From JBKHHU01 sp046539045 (GTDB taxonomy: Bacteria; Planctomycetota; Phycisphaerae; SM23-33), in NCBI GenBank assembly GCA_046539045.1, contig JBKHHU010000001.1:1-49348 (forward strand): a DNA stretch of 49,348 nucleotides, given 5' to 3'. Shown here piece after piece: positions 16,943 to 28,832 of the stretch. Within the stretch, counting starts at the first letter, position 1; every line of letters begins with the position of its first letter. Made by a program: the position numbers and the translations under genes. The notes under the pieces were generated by a model. That model searched no databases and had not been told where the DNA came from. It was given only the letters and a program-made list of their open reading frames with translations.

Positions 16943-17578
16943 ATGACCGAAAAGAACAGCAATCGCGGAGAGGAAATCCTTCGAGCGGCCGAGAACGTGT
17001 TCGTCGCTCACGGATACGCTGCTGCTACGATGGATCAGGTCGCCGCCGACGCAGGCATCTCAAAGGGTAGCCTGTATAACTATTTTGAGGGCAAGGAAGA
17101 CCTGTTCACCAAGCTCTGTCACTCCTGTCTGGACGAAGACCAGGCCGAGGTCGAGCGGCGGCTCGGCAGTGACGACTCTGCTGCCGACAAGCTCGACTGG
17201 CTCCTGGAACACTGGTACCGGATCCGCCAGGACTACCGCCAGCTCAGTTCCCTGATTATGGAATTCTGGGCGACCGCAGCCCGGCAGGGCCAGAGCGGCA
17301 AAATGAAGGAAGTCTTCAAGGAGAAGACCACTTTCTGGATCCGCCACATTGAGGCCATCCTCCGGCAGGGCGTGGCCTCGGGTGAGTTTCGCCCCTCGCT
17401 GGACGTGGAAGTCGCTACCCGCATGCTCCTGGCCATCGCCGACGGTGTGAATATCCAGGAAATCTTCGATATCGGCCTGAATGTCGACCGGGAGTTCTTC
17501 GACCGTCTCAAAAAGTCCATCATGCTGGGGCTCACGCCCGAGCCGAACGAGCCGCAGCATGTGAAAGGCAACCAATGA
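16943..17578 (+). CDS. TetR/AcrR-family transcriptional regulator
   Basis: The ATG at 16943 gives 211 residues; a GTG at 16886 in the same frame overlaps nothing but lies next to the operator and is less likely. The N-terminal helix-turn-helix has the family form (ILRAAENVFVAHGY, MDQVAADAGISKGSLYNYF). The all-helical C-terminal domain should bind a ligand and form dimers. The paired palindromes upstream imply autoregulation and repression of the downstream efflux genes. Its stop codon overlaps the next start (ATGA), so the three genes form one coupled operon. Confidence 0.92.
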   Translation: MTEKNSNRGEEILRAAENVFVAHGYAAATMDQVAADAGISKGSLYNYFEGKEDLFTKLCHSCLDEDQAEVERRLGSDDSAADKLDWLLEHWYRIRQDYRQLSSLIMEFWATAARQGQSGKMKEVFKEKTTFWIRHIEAILRQGVASGEFRPSLDVEVATRMLLAIADGVNIQEIFDIGLNVDREFFDRLKKSIMLGLTPEPNEPQHVKGNQ

Positions 17579-18870
17579 CCGCCCAGAACAAAGAGAAACC
17601 CAAGGCGCCCATCCTTCGCTTGGTTCTGCGGATTACGCTTCCACTGCTGTTCCTCATCCTGGGCGTGGCCATGGTCGTCGCTGTGGTCGTGTTCGTAACC
17701 AAGCGCGACAAGCCACTGCCACCTCCGCGGGTGGCGCGAGTCAACATCGAGGTCGAGCCGGTCGAGCTCCAGCAGGTGCGGGACTCGCTGGAACTGCCCG
17801 GCAAGCCCAGGCCGGTGCTTACCGTCACCGTTTCGGCAGAAGTCGAAGGCAAAATCGAAACCTATGCCCCGCGCGACGCAGAGGCCCTCGCCCCCAAGCA
17901 GCTGCTCGAGGAACTCGCCCGCGACGACAAGTATCCCAAAGCCGACCCCGGACTGGAAGACGGCGACTACGTACAGAAGCCGGGCAAACCGCTGCTCTAC
18001 CTCAACCGGGACGTCCTGCTGGCCGAGTACCGGAAGGCGAAAGCCAATATGGAACTGGACCTCCGCAACTACCAGCGGATGGCCGAGAGTTTCGAACGCA
18101 ATGTCGCGACGCGACAGGAATTGGATCAGGTCCAGACCCGGCTGGAAATATCCCGGGCCGAGTTGGACAACATCGCCGAGAAGCTGAAACGCACGGTGAT
18201 CCGGGCCCCGATCGCCGGCACGCTCAACAGCTTCCTTCAGGAGGAAGGCGAACTGGTCAAAGCGGGCTATCCGGTAGCCGAGATGGTGGATACCACGAAG
18301 ATGAAGGTCCGCCTTGACATCCCCGAGAAAGACATCCGTTACATCCACATCGGCAGGCCCGTGGAACTGCGCCTGCCCGATGGGACGGTCAAGACCGGCC
18401 AAATCACCTATATCAGCAAGCTGGCCGATCCGTCCACCCGCACCACACCGGTGGACGTCACCGTCGACAATGAAGACGGCCGGATCCGAGACGGCCATTT
18501 CGTCATGGCTCGCCTGACGCGAAAGGTTTTGCAGGACGCGGTCATGGTTCCGTTGGAGGCCGTCATCCCGCTGGAGAACAGCAAGATCGTCTACGTGGTC
18601 GATGAGGACAACCGTGCGGTCCGTCGCGAGGTCAAGCTCGGCTTCATCAAGGGTCAGAAAGTCCGCATCGTCTCCGGTCTCCGGAAAGGCGACCGCCTGA
18701 TCGTCAAGGGCCATCGCTATGTCGGGCCCGGTCAGTCGGTCACGATCCGCGGCGGCGCTGTCGCGGCCACCGGCCCGGCGGGCAACACCGCGACTAGCGA
18801 ACCGGCCGGCGATGCTAAAGTCGCCCGGGGAAACGGCCAGACCCCTCCCACGCCGACTGAGAGGCAATAG
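17575..18870 (+). CDS. RND efflux periplasmic adaptor (membrane fusion protein)
   Basis: This 431-residue protein starts with a membrane anchor at about residues 12-40 (LVLRITLPLLFLILGVAM). It then shows the membrane-fusion layout: a first half-lipoyl segment, an alpha-helical hairpin at about 140-205, the second lipoyl half (TVIRAPIAGTLNSFLQEEGE), and beta-barrel and membrane-proximal domains (VPLEAVIPLENSKIVYVVD). It should bridge the inner-membrane pump to an outer-membrane channel. The Gly/Ala/Pro-rich tail is probably disordered. An outer-membrane TolC-type gene is absent from the window. Confidence 0.92.
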   Translation: MTAQNKEKPKAPILRLVLRITLPLLFLILGVAMVVAVVVFVTKRDKPLPPPRVARVNIEVEPVELQQVRDSLELPGKPRPVLTVTVSAEVEGKIETYAPRDAEALAPKQLLEELARDDKYPKADPGLEDGDYVQKPGKPLLYLNRDVLLAEYRKAKANMELDLRNYQRMAESFERNVATRQELDQVQTRLEISRAELDNIAEKLKRTVIRAPIAGTLNSFLQEEGELVKAGYPVAEMVDTTKMKVRLDIPEKDIRYIHIGRPVELRLPDGTVKTGQITYISKLADPSTRTTPVDVTVDNEDGRIRDGHFVMARLTRKVLQDAVMVPLEAVIPLENSKIVYVVDEDNRAVRREVKLGFIKGQKVRIVSGLRKGDRLIVKGHRYVGPGQSVTIRGGAVAATGPAGNTATSEPAGDAKVARGNGQTPPTPTERQ

Positions 18871-18879
18871 GACACTGTC

Positions 18880-22053
<3,174 letters not shown>

Positions 22054-22134
22054 GAAATGATCCCAAAGCGGCGTCCGTTTGCCACGGGTGGTGGGTATGG
22101 CTTTGCTCGGGGTGGTGGGTCTCATTACTGCTCG

Positions 22135-22160
22135 GGTGGTGGGTCTCCCGACCCACCACC
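22135..22160. repeat. Hairpin repeat, copy 2
   Basis: GGTGGTGGGTC at 22135-22145 pairs perfectly with GACCCACCACC at 22150-22160 across loop TCCC. It ends the run of three tandem GGTGGTGGGT units. Confidence 0.8.
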
Positions 22161-22205
22161 TTGCAGAGCGCAAATAAGGGGATTCGCATCGGGTAACCCA
22201 GCCGC

Positions 22206-22231
22206 GTTGGCGGGTCAGGAGACCCGCCAAC
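22206..22231. repeat. Hairpin repeat, copy 3
   Basis: GTTGGCGGGTC at 22206-22216 pairs perfectly with GACCCGCCAAC at 22221-22231 across loop AGGA, the same loop as copy 1. The stem differs from copy 1 by compensated changes. Confidence 0.8.
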
Positions 22232-22431
22232 CGGGTACAAAGACGCAGCGCTCTATAGCAGGCCTTCAGCCTGCGAGGCGAAGCACATTCTGTGCGTGGT
22301 TCGCTCCTGCTTACCAGGGTCAATCGCGAAACGGCTGCGATTGACCCTTCGCTGTAGATATCCCAGCCTTTCAGGCTGAACAGCAACAGCTGCCCCCCCT
22401 ACCTCCGCCAACCGGGTACAAGCTATTCGCG

Positions 22432-24417
22432 TCAGGACCGCTCCAACACCCGCACCTGCCAGGGGGACAGGGCGGTTGTTCCTTCCACGGTTTCATCATT
22501 CCACACATCGCGAAACTCGCCGGGAAGATTGATCTCGACCGAACCGGGGTTGTTGTTCAGCAGGAAGATGAATCCGCTGCCGTCTTCAGCGGATCGCTCG
22601 GAAAGCTCGACGTTCGGAGGCAGGTCCGCATCCAGAATCGGCTCAATGCGGAGAGCCTGCATCAACTCGCCGATCATCGCTTCGTAGAAGTTCTGCCGGG
22701 CGATGCCGGTGACGTAGATGCACGTGCCTTCGCCCACGCGGTTGCGGATGACGGCCGGGGTGCCCGTGAACCATCCACTGGTGTAGGTGGTCAGGACCTC
22801 GCCCTCAACGTCTTCCGGCAGGTCGAAGAAAATCGAGGCCGCGAATGAGTCTTCGCCGTACTTGAACAAGACATACTGGTCTACGCCGGATGTCGCGTAC
22901 TCGCGAATGGTCGAACCGATCAGCGGCTTGAGCTTCGGGTGAATACGATCCGGGTAGACCGTCGCGTCGCGGTTCTTGAGCCCGCTGAGCGGATGCCAGA
23001 TCAGCGTCCCGCCCCCGCGGACGTACTCGAGGAGTTTGTCTGCGAGCTGATCGTCCATCGCCTGCACGGCAGGGACGATGATGAGCTTGTACTTCGAGAA
23101 GTCCTGGTCCCTGCCGACGGCATCGCAGTTGACGTTGTTGGCGCGGACGGCGTCGTAGCAGCGGCGGATATGCTGGACCAGCACGTCCCTGGGCCCCTCC
23201 CAGATCGACCCGGTCTCCATCATCCAGCGCGTGGGGAAGTCGTAGAAAAATGCAATCTCGCTACGGACGCGGGTTTCCTCCAGAGCATCGCCGATCCGAT
23301 CGAGCTTCTCTCCGATCCGCTGGGCTTCCGCATACACCTTTTTCGGCCTGCCGTCGTAGTCGGTCAGCGTGCCGTGAGTCTGCTCGGCACCGAACGGACA
23401 ACCCCGCCAGCGGAAGTAGAACGTCCCGTCCGAGCCGTTGGCGATGGTGTGGGCCGTCAGCAGTTCCACCTCGCCGGGTTCGGGCGTGTTATGCATCTCG
23501 GCCGGCTTGCCGTGCGGGCCGTTGCGCAACTCCACTACCCAGAAGCCCTGTCCGTCCTTGTAGCTTCGCAGCCCGCTGAGTGTAAAGGCGACATGGCGCG
23601 GCTTGCCGCCGTAGGGCGGGTAGTAGTTCGTGGTGGTGACGTCCAGCGTCCGCGACGCGTCATAATAGTCCGTCCGCGTGTTCCAGTTCTGGTAATTGGT
23701 GGTGATCGGCTTGTCGACAGCTGCGTGGGTGCGGACGCTTTCGGCGTGGAGGTTGATGACCTCGACCGTGCAGTCGCTGCGGAACTGTCGCCACGCGTTG
23801 AGCAGCCCGGGATTGTGGACGGTCTTGGAAACCATCGGCGTGGGCACCTGCGAGAAGTCGTTGAAGTCCAGGCCCCAGAAAACGGTGCCCCAGGCTTCGT
23901 TGAGATTCCCGACGGTCCCGTAGCGGTCTTTCAGATACTCGTGGAATTTTGCCTTGCAGACGGGGCAGTGGCAGTCGGGCTCGTCGCCGTACTCGTTGTC
24001 CAGATGCCAGCCCATCACGGCATCGGAGTCGCCGTAGCGTTCAGCCATGCGGGCGGCCAGGGCCATGCCCTTTTCGCGAAGCAGCGGGTGATTGATGCAG
24101 AAGGAATACCTGCTGCCGTACTCGAGGCGTTTGCCGTCGGCAGTGAGTATTTTCAGCTCCGGCTCCTGTTCCTGCAGCCATGCGGGAATGGTCCGCAGGG
24201 GCGGGCACATCAGCAGGCGGATGTCGCGATGGACGGCCAGTTCGGCGAAGCGGTCCATCCATTCGAAGGTGTACTGTCCATCACTCGGCTCGAACCGCAC
24301 CCACGCGAATTCGCCCACGCGGAGGGTGTTTACGTGCATCTCAGCCATGCGATCCAGATCGTACTCCCACTTGCTCGGGTCGCGGTGCTCGGGGTAATAG
24401 GCGGCTCCGAAAATCAT
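22432..24417 (-). CDS. Beta-galactosidase, glycoside hydrolase family 42
   Basis: The ATG at 24417 gives 661 residues and the typical start MIFGAAYYPEH. The catalytic acid/base is Glu142 in HLDNEYGD, and the probable nucleophile is Glu296 in FWVVELRNG. Cys107, Cys149, Cys151 and Cys154 match the zinc site known from Thermus-type GH42 enzymes. The trimerisation domain and C-terminal beta domain follow. No signal peptide is seen, so it probably acts inside the cell on short galactosides. The start overlaps the stop of the upstream lyase gene (ATGA), so the two are translated together. Confidence 0.93.
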   Translation of the reverse strand: MIFGAAYYPEHRDPSKWEYDLDRMAEMHVNTLRVGEFAWVRFEPSDGQYTFEWMDRFAELAVHRDIRLLMCPPLRTIPAWLQEQEPELKILTADGKRLEYGSRYSFCINHPLLREKGMALAARMAERYGDSDAVMGWHLDNEYGDEPDCHCPVCKAKFHEYLKDRYGTVGNLNEAWGTVFWGLDFNDFSQVPTPMVSKTVHNPGLLNAWRQFRSDCTVEVINLHAESVRTHAAVDKPITTNYQNWNTRTDYYDASRTLDVTTTNYYPPYGGKPRHVAFTLSGLRSYKDGQGFWVVELRNGPHGKPAEMHNTPEPGEVELLTAHTIANGSDGTFYFRWRGCPFGAEQTHGTLTDYDGRPKKVYAEAQRIGEKLDRIGDALEETRVRSEIAFFYDFPTRWMMETGSIWEGPRDVLVQHIRRCYDAVRANNVNCDAVGRDQDFSKYKLIIVPAVQAMDDQLADKLLEYVRGGGTLIWHPLSGLKNRDATVYPDRIHPKLKPLIGSTIREYATSGVDQYVLFKYGEDSFAASIFFDLPEDVEGEVLTTYTSGWFTGTPAVIRNRVGEGTCIYVTGIARQNFYEAMIGELMQALRIEPILDADLPPNVELSERSAEDGSGFIFLLNNNPGSVEINLPGEFRDVWNDETVEGTTALSPWQVRVLERS

Positions 24418-26369
24418 TGTCTGCTCCTGTCTTCGTCGGTCGCTTTGTCTTTGGTCCAAGCTCTCAGCGGACCCGGGGTCGGGCAGTCGGCCGAGCGTGT
24501 CTCGACGACCGGAGCAAGCGTCACGATGATCGCCACCGAGCCGCTCCGGTCCGGCAGGTCGATCTCCAACCGACGCAGACCCTTGTTTCTGGCCTGCGGG
24601 TCTTTCTGCTCGGCGGAGCGTGAAACGAACCTCGCCCCGGCCGGTGCGGTAATCTCCGCCAGTACGAATTGCCCGTCGTTTTCCAGCAGGGCCCGGTTTG
24701 GCGTGAGCTTAACGTTCGGCAGCTTTCCGGCACTCCCGCCGTTCTTGTCGGTGGAGAGATGTATCTTGGCCGGTGTGGTCATGCCCCAGGTGATGTCGTG
24801 CTTCCCGGCCAGTTCGAATTCATCCCGGATCAGCAGGGCGTTTCGCTGGTCGTAGAGCATGATTCCGCGTTGGACGCGTTTGGCCTGCGGGTAGGCGCTG
24901 GTCAGGTCGACCACCGCATGGGGTTGGGACTTGCCGCCGCGGTAGCCGATGAACTTCGCCTTGCCCGCGACGTCCTGGTTCCGCCCGTCGATCAGCGGGA
25001 CATTGTGACTCTTCGAATTCAGCCGGAAGTACGTCCAGCGCTTGCCGGTGTTGGTATTGCCGTCCCAGTAGCCGGGCAGGTTATAGTAGTCCTTGCCCGG
25101 GTCCACCGCCCACCGCTTGCCGAGCGTGTCGAACTCGAACGTGCCGAGGTCGAGATGGCCGTGGTTGACGCGGTTGTACCCTGCCTTGATGGCAGCGAAG
25201 CTCGCGTTCGGGTCGGTCCAGCTTTCGCGGAAGACCGCCACCGGCACCACGCCGTCGAAGAGCCGGTCCAGCGCCAGTTGCTTGAACTTGATGGTCGGCT
25301 TCTTCGGGAACCAGATTACGTGCAGCGGGTCTGCGCCGTGTTTCTTCATCGCCAGCAGTTCCATGGCGGCAAGGTCCGGCATGTCGTATCGCCGCGCCAG
25401 CCATAGGGCAGGCGGGAGCGTGTGCCGTTTGCTGTCCATGTTCGCGTCGGCGTAGCTGACGTAGTACCCGGTCGGCTTGGTCAGGTAGTAAGGGAACATG
25501 CCTGCCTCTCGCAGCCCCTCGCGGTCCGACAGGCCGAAGTCCGTGCCGAGCGCCGTCCGCATCGCCGAGAGTCCGTAGACGGTGTACCGCGTGGCGTAGT
25601 TCCAGTAGCTCGGGCCCTCGCCCCACGCACCGTCCGGGTCGTACGTCTTCAGTGCCGTCGGCAGGGATTTAACCGCGCTGCTCACGATCAATCCCGCCAG
25701 TTGCGGCTCTTCATCCGCCACTGCCAGCGCCCCGATGGACAGCCCCGCATTGCATACCTGGTTCCAGTTGAACGCGCTGCGTACCCACCATGCGGTTTTG
25801 CCGGTGTACGCTTTCCTGCCTTCCTCCAGACCGAGCTTTACCAGCCCCCGGCGGATGGTCTTCCGCTCGGCACCGCTCAACTCCTTGTATGCCCAGTCGT
25901 ACCCGATGCCGACGGCATTGGCCATCTCGGCAGTGTCGAGAAAGTGCGACGGGTTCCAGTCCGGAAACGCGCACACCGTCAGCAGATTGCTCTTCATCGC
26001 CTCGAGGTACTTCTTCTCGCCGGTCCAGCGATACGCCAGCCCAAGCGCATAGACACGTTTGCGACATTCCCTGCTGACACTCAGCAGCCGCGGCCCTTTG
26101 AGCTTGTGCTCCAGCGGGGGCGCCTTGAGCAGTTTGTCGGCCTGGGCAATGGAGTCCTTCACTGCCTGCTGCAGCAGTTTGTCGCTGCCGGCCTGCTTCT
26201 TGAGCTCAGCCAGGCGGTCGTCGGTCAGCAGCAGTCGCGGGTGCTCCTGCTGCAGTGATTTGAGCACCTTCGTTGCCGAAGGGGCGGGTTTCGCGGCGTT
26301 TTCGGCATGGACATCAGAGGCCATGAGGATGGCTCCTCCTATGCAAAGCAGAATCGAAAGGGTTTTCAT
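24414..26369 (-). CDS. Secreted heparinase II/III-like polysaccharide lyase
   Basis: This 651-residue protein has a Sec signal peptide ending near residue 22 (VHA). An alpha/alpha-toroid domain (about 40-370) with the RLLLTDDRL start and FNWNQVCNAG motif is followed by a beta-sandwich domain with the hallmark NHGHLDLGTFEFDTLGKRWAVD segment. This is the heparinase II/III-like (PL12/PL21/alginate-lyase-related) layout, which splits uronic-acid-containing polysaccharides by beta-elimination. The exact substrate is unknown. Coupling to a GH42 enzyme suggests a galactose- and uronate-containing glycan. The N-terminal signal suggests it acts in the periplasm or outside. Confidence 0.85.
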   Translation of the reverse strand: MKTLSILLCIGGAILMASDVHAENAAKPAPSATKVLKSLQQEHPRLLLTDDRLAELKKQAGSDKLLQQAVKDSIAQADKLLKAPPLEHKLKGPRLLSVSRECRKRVYALGLAYRWTGEKKYLEAMKSNLLTVCAFPDWNPSHFLDTAEMANAVGIGYDWAYKELSGAERKTIRRGLVKLGLEEGRKAYTGKTAWWVRSAFNWNQVCNAGLSIGALAVADEEPQLAGLIVSSAVKSLPTALKTYDPDGAWGEGPSYWNYATRYTVYGLSAMRTALGTDFGLSDREGLREAGMFPYYLTKPTGYYVSYADANMDSKRHTLPPALWLARRYDMPDLAAMELLAMKKHGADPLHVIWFPKKPTIKFKQLALDRLFDGVVPVAVFRESWTDPNASFAAIKAGYNRVNHGHLDLGTFEFDTLGKRWAVDPGKDYYNLPGYWDGNTNTGKRWTYFRLNSKSHNVPLIDGRNQDVAGKAKFIGYRGGKSQPHAVVDLTSAYPQAKRVQRGIMLYDQRNALLIRDEFELAGKHDITWGMTTPAKIHLSTDKNGGSAGKLPNVKLTPNRALLENDGQFVLAEITAPAGARFVSRSAEQKDPQARNKGLRRLEIDLPDRSGSVAIIVTLAPVVETRSADCPTPGPLRAWTKDKATDEDRSRQ

Positions 26370-26426
26370 GGTACAACCTCATTTTTTCGCTGGATCTCAG
26401 GAGAGGAACCGCCGGTGGTTCCGCGG

Positions 26427-26432
26427 TATAAT
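26427..26432 (+). promoter_or_regulatory. Possible -10 box for the phosphodiesterase gene
   Basis: A perfect TATAAT lies 64 bp upstream of the start codon at 26497. The region 17 bp before it (AGGAAC) is a poor -35 box, so the call rests on the -10 alone. Confidence 0.4.
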
Positions 26433-26496
26433 ATCGCGTCCGGCCGGGGCGGGATCTGTTGTAGTCGAAGCCGCCCGGAAAAGGAAGGAACCATGC

Positions 26497-26991
26497 ATGA
26501 AGATCGGTCTGCTTTCTGATTCGCACGGCAAAACCGACCGCGTCCGCGAGGCTGCGGCGATGCTCGTCAGCCGCGGCGCTGAGCATCTGGTGCATTGCGG
26601 AGACATCAACAGCATTGAATGCGTCCACGCGCTGGCCCAGACGCGGGTTCCGTGTCACATCGTCGCGGGCAACACCGACAGGCACGTGCAGACCATGGTC
26701 AGCATCGCGTCGATGGAGGCGGTGGAGTTCGATTGGGAGGTCGTCGAGGTCCCGCTGGGCGACGGCGAGCATCTCGTGGCCACCCACGGGCACGATCAGA
26801 CGCTTCTGAACGAACTGGTGCTGGGCGGGCAGTTTCCGTACGTATGTCACGGCCACACGCATAAACAGAAGGACGAGCGGATCCGGGGCGTCCACGTGAT
26901 CAATCCCGGAGCCCTCTACCGCGCCCGCCGGCACACGGTGGCGCTGCTGGATACCGAATCGGATACCGTGGAATTCATCGAGGTAGAGTAA
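26497..26991 (+). CDS. YfcE/MJ0936-family metallophosphoesterase
   Basis: The ATG at 26497 gives 164 residues, the normal length of this family. All metal-binding motifs are seen: Asp8 and His10 in SDSHG, HCGD, AGNTD, ATHGH and CHGHTH. Family members hydrolyse phosphodiesters with Mn2+ or Ni2+; the natural substrate is usually unknown. It is a single gene between a divergent lyase operon and the convergent pyruvate kinase gene. Confidence 0.9.
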   Translation: MKIGLLSDSHGKTDRVREAAAMLVSRGAEHLVHCGDINSIECVHALAQTRVPCHIVAGNTDRHVQTMVSIASMEAVEFDWEVVEVPLGDGEHLVATHGHDQTLLNELVLGGQFPYVCHGHTHKQKDERIRGVHVINPGALYRARRHTVALLDTESDTVEFIEVE

Positions 26992-27055
26992 GCACGCCCA
27001 GGCAGGGCCTTCGGTGGCTGCAGGTGTTCCATCTCCGGTCCTTTCGCCTGTGGTC

Positions 27056-28471
27056 CTACTTCACCGTATGCACTACGAGGGTGTTTGTCGCCCCCGCCTG
27101 GCCCAGGGGCCTTCCGGACAGCACCACCATCTGCTCGTTGGCCTTGATCACGCCATGTTCCTTTCCGAACTCCGCGAGTGCCTTGAGTATGTCGGTCGTA
27201 TGTTCGGGGATTTCCGCCTGTCGGGGCTGGACCCCGTAGTAAAGGCACATCCGGCGGACGGTCCGACAGTCGGGACTCAGTGCGAGGATCGGCACGGTGG
27301 GGCGATTCTTGGCCAGCATCAGAGCAGTCGCCCCGGTCGAACTGAACACGCCCACCGCCTGGATGGGGAGCGTATCGGTAATGCGTCCGACGGCACCGGC
27401 AAGGGCGGAGGTCGTCTCGGAAACGCCTTCCACGATGGCCGGGGCGGTGACTTCGTCGTGGTACGGCTCCATCTGGAGTACGATATCGTTCATCATTCGT
27501 ACCGCTTCCACGGGATGCTCCCCGACGGCGGTCTCTCCGGAGAGCATGACCGCGTCGGCGCCATCGAGCACGGCATTGGCCACGTCGGACACTTCGGCGC
27601 GTGTCGGTACGGCAGAGTTTGTCATGGACTCGAGCATCTGCGTGGCGATAATGCACGGCTTGCCGCGTTTCTGGCAGAGGGTTGCGAGTTGCTTCTGGGC
27701 TGCAGGCACTGCCGGAAGGTCCATTTCCACGCCCAGATCACCGCGGGCAACCATGATTGCATCGGAAACTTCCACGATCTCATCAATCCGCCTGAGCGCC
27801 TGGGGCTTCTCGATTTTCGAGACAATGCGCGCGTCGCTGTCGTTGTCGACCAGGATCTTCCGCAGTTCCGAAACATCATCCGCGCGCTGAACAAAGGAAA
27901 GGGCCACGTAATCGAAATCGCGCTGCGCAATCCAGGCAGCGTCCTGCCGATCTTTCTCCGTCAGTGCACTCAGTCGCAGATCGGTGTCCGGAAGGTTGAT
28001 TCCCTTTCCGCTGGACAGCACCCCGCCGCGGTCCACTCGACAGGTGATCGATTCCGGAGCGTTGATCTCCGTTACTTCCAGGCGGATCTTTCCGTCGTTG
28101 AGCAGAAGCACCTGGGCCGGTTCCACCTCATCGATCAGTTCCGGAAGGGTGGTGCTGATCCGGCTGGGATCGCCTTCCACCGTGTCCCGAACGATGCGGA
28201 TCGTCTGCCCCTCACCCAGAATGAACGACCCACCCTCTATGGACCCGACGCGGATCTTCGGCCCGCACAGATCGCCCAGCACAGCCAGCGGGCACCCGAG
28301 TTCATCCTCAACCGCCCGAATGTTGTTCAGGAATTGCTGACGCTGCTCGCTGCTGCCGTGAGAGAAATTGATGCGGAACACATCGCACCCTGCCTCCGCC
28401 AGCTTGCGAAGCGTCTGCATGTCGCCACTGGCCGGGCCCAGCGTGGCCACGATCTTGGTCCGTACTACCAT
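27056..28471 (-). CDS. pyk: Pyruvate kinase
   Basis: Pyruvate kinase makes ATP and pyruvate from PEP at the end of glycolysis. The ATG at 28471 gives 471 residues with the usual start (RTKIVATLGPAS). Motifs include RINFSHG, DLCGPKIR (the common form is DLKGPEIR or DLQGPKIR), SKIEKPQA with the catalytic lysine, and the signature IMVARGDLGVE. The B domain and the C-terminal regulatory domain (about 345-471) are both present. It lies downstream of cspA, and a terminator lies between them. Confidence 0.96.
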   Translation of the reverse strand: MVVRTKIVATLGPASGDMQTLRKLAEAGCDVFRINFSHGSSEQRQQFLNNIRAVEDELGCPLAVLGDLCGPKIRVGSIEGGSFILGEGQTIRIVRDTVEGDPSRISTTLPELIDEVEPAQVLLLNDGKIRLEVTEINAPESITCRVDRGGVLSSGKGINLPDTDLRLSALTEKDRQDAAWIAQRDFDYVALSFVQRADDVSELRKILVDNDSDARIVSKIEKPQALRRIDEIVEVSDAIMVARGDLGVEMDLPAVPAAQKQLATLCQKRGKPCIIATQMLESMTNSAVPTRAEVSDVANAVLDGADAVMLSGETAVGEHPVEAVRMMNDIVLQMEPYHDEVTAPAIVEGVSETTSALAGAVGRITDTLPIQAVGVFSSTGATALMLAKNRPTVPILALSPDCRTVRRMCLYYGVQPRQAEIPEHTTDILKALAEFGKEHGVIKANEQMVVLSGRPLGQAGATNTLVVHTVK

Positions 28472-28540
28472 GATTGCTCCGTTAGCAATGGATCGGACCG
28501 GGCCGGCCGGGCCGGGAGTCCGCTCCGATCTGTCGGCATA

Positions 28541-28573
28541 GAAAAGGCGCCGCTGCACTCCACAGCGGCGCCT
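28541..28573 (-). terminator. Intrinsic terminator of cspA
   Basis: On the minus strand AGGCGCCGCTG (28573-28563) pairs perfectly with CAGCGGCGCCT (28555-28545), with a 7-base loop, followed by TTTTC. It lies just after the cold-shock gene and before pyk. Confidence 0.88.
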
Positions 28574-28601
28574 ATCAGAATGCCGTCAACGCAAACGGGA
28601 A

Positions 28602-28832
28602 TCAAACACTTTGCGAATTAACTTCCCGAGCTTGCAGAATCTCGACATCGATGGCCTTGGGACCCTTGGGCCCCTCGACCAGCTCAAACTCCACGAATTC
28701 GCCGCGCTGCAGCGCTTTGAACCCTTCGCCTTGGATGTCCTTGTAGTGCACAAAGGCTTCCTCGCCGTTCTCCATCTCGATGAAGCCCCACCCCTTGGCG
28801 TTGTTGAACCACTTCACAGTTCCCTTAGACAT
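28602..28832 (-). CDS. Cold-shock protein (CspA family)
   Basis: This 76-residue single-domain OB-fold protein has both RNA-binding motifs: KGWGFIE (RNP1) and AFVHYKDI (RNP2). The ATG at 28832 is preceded by GAGGAG, a strong ribosome binding site and the clearest in the window. The mRNA starts about 160 bases upstream, giving the long leader typical of cold-regulated csp genes. It should bind single-stranded RNA and prevent secondary structure. Confidence 0.96.
   Translation of the reverse strand: MSKGTVKWFNNAKGWGFIEMENGEEAFVHYKDIQGEGFKALQRGEFVEFELVEGPKGPKAIDVEILQAREVNSQSV

Larger units (their letters stand above)
22054..22431. repeat. Repeat-rich intergenic region
   Basis: This spacer between convergent genes holds no gene. 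It contains three tandem units that begin with GGGTGGTGGGT (about 22085-22160), two N4-loop hairpins, a GCAGGC-CTTCA-GCCTGC hairpin at 22258-22274, a CAGCCTTTCAGGCTG palindrome at about 22364-22378, and a 17-bp direct repeat (CCGCCAACCGGGTACAA) at 22224-22240 and 22405-22421. Confidence 0.8.

Noticed and set aside
22939..24855. Open frame of 638 codons opposite GH42 and the lyase gene
   Set aside because: It crosses the junction of two well-supported genes and its product is not protein-like.
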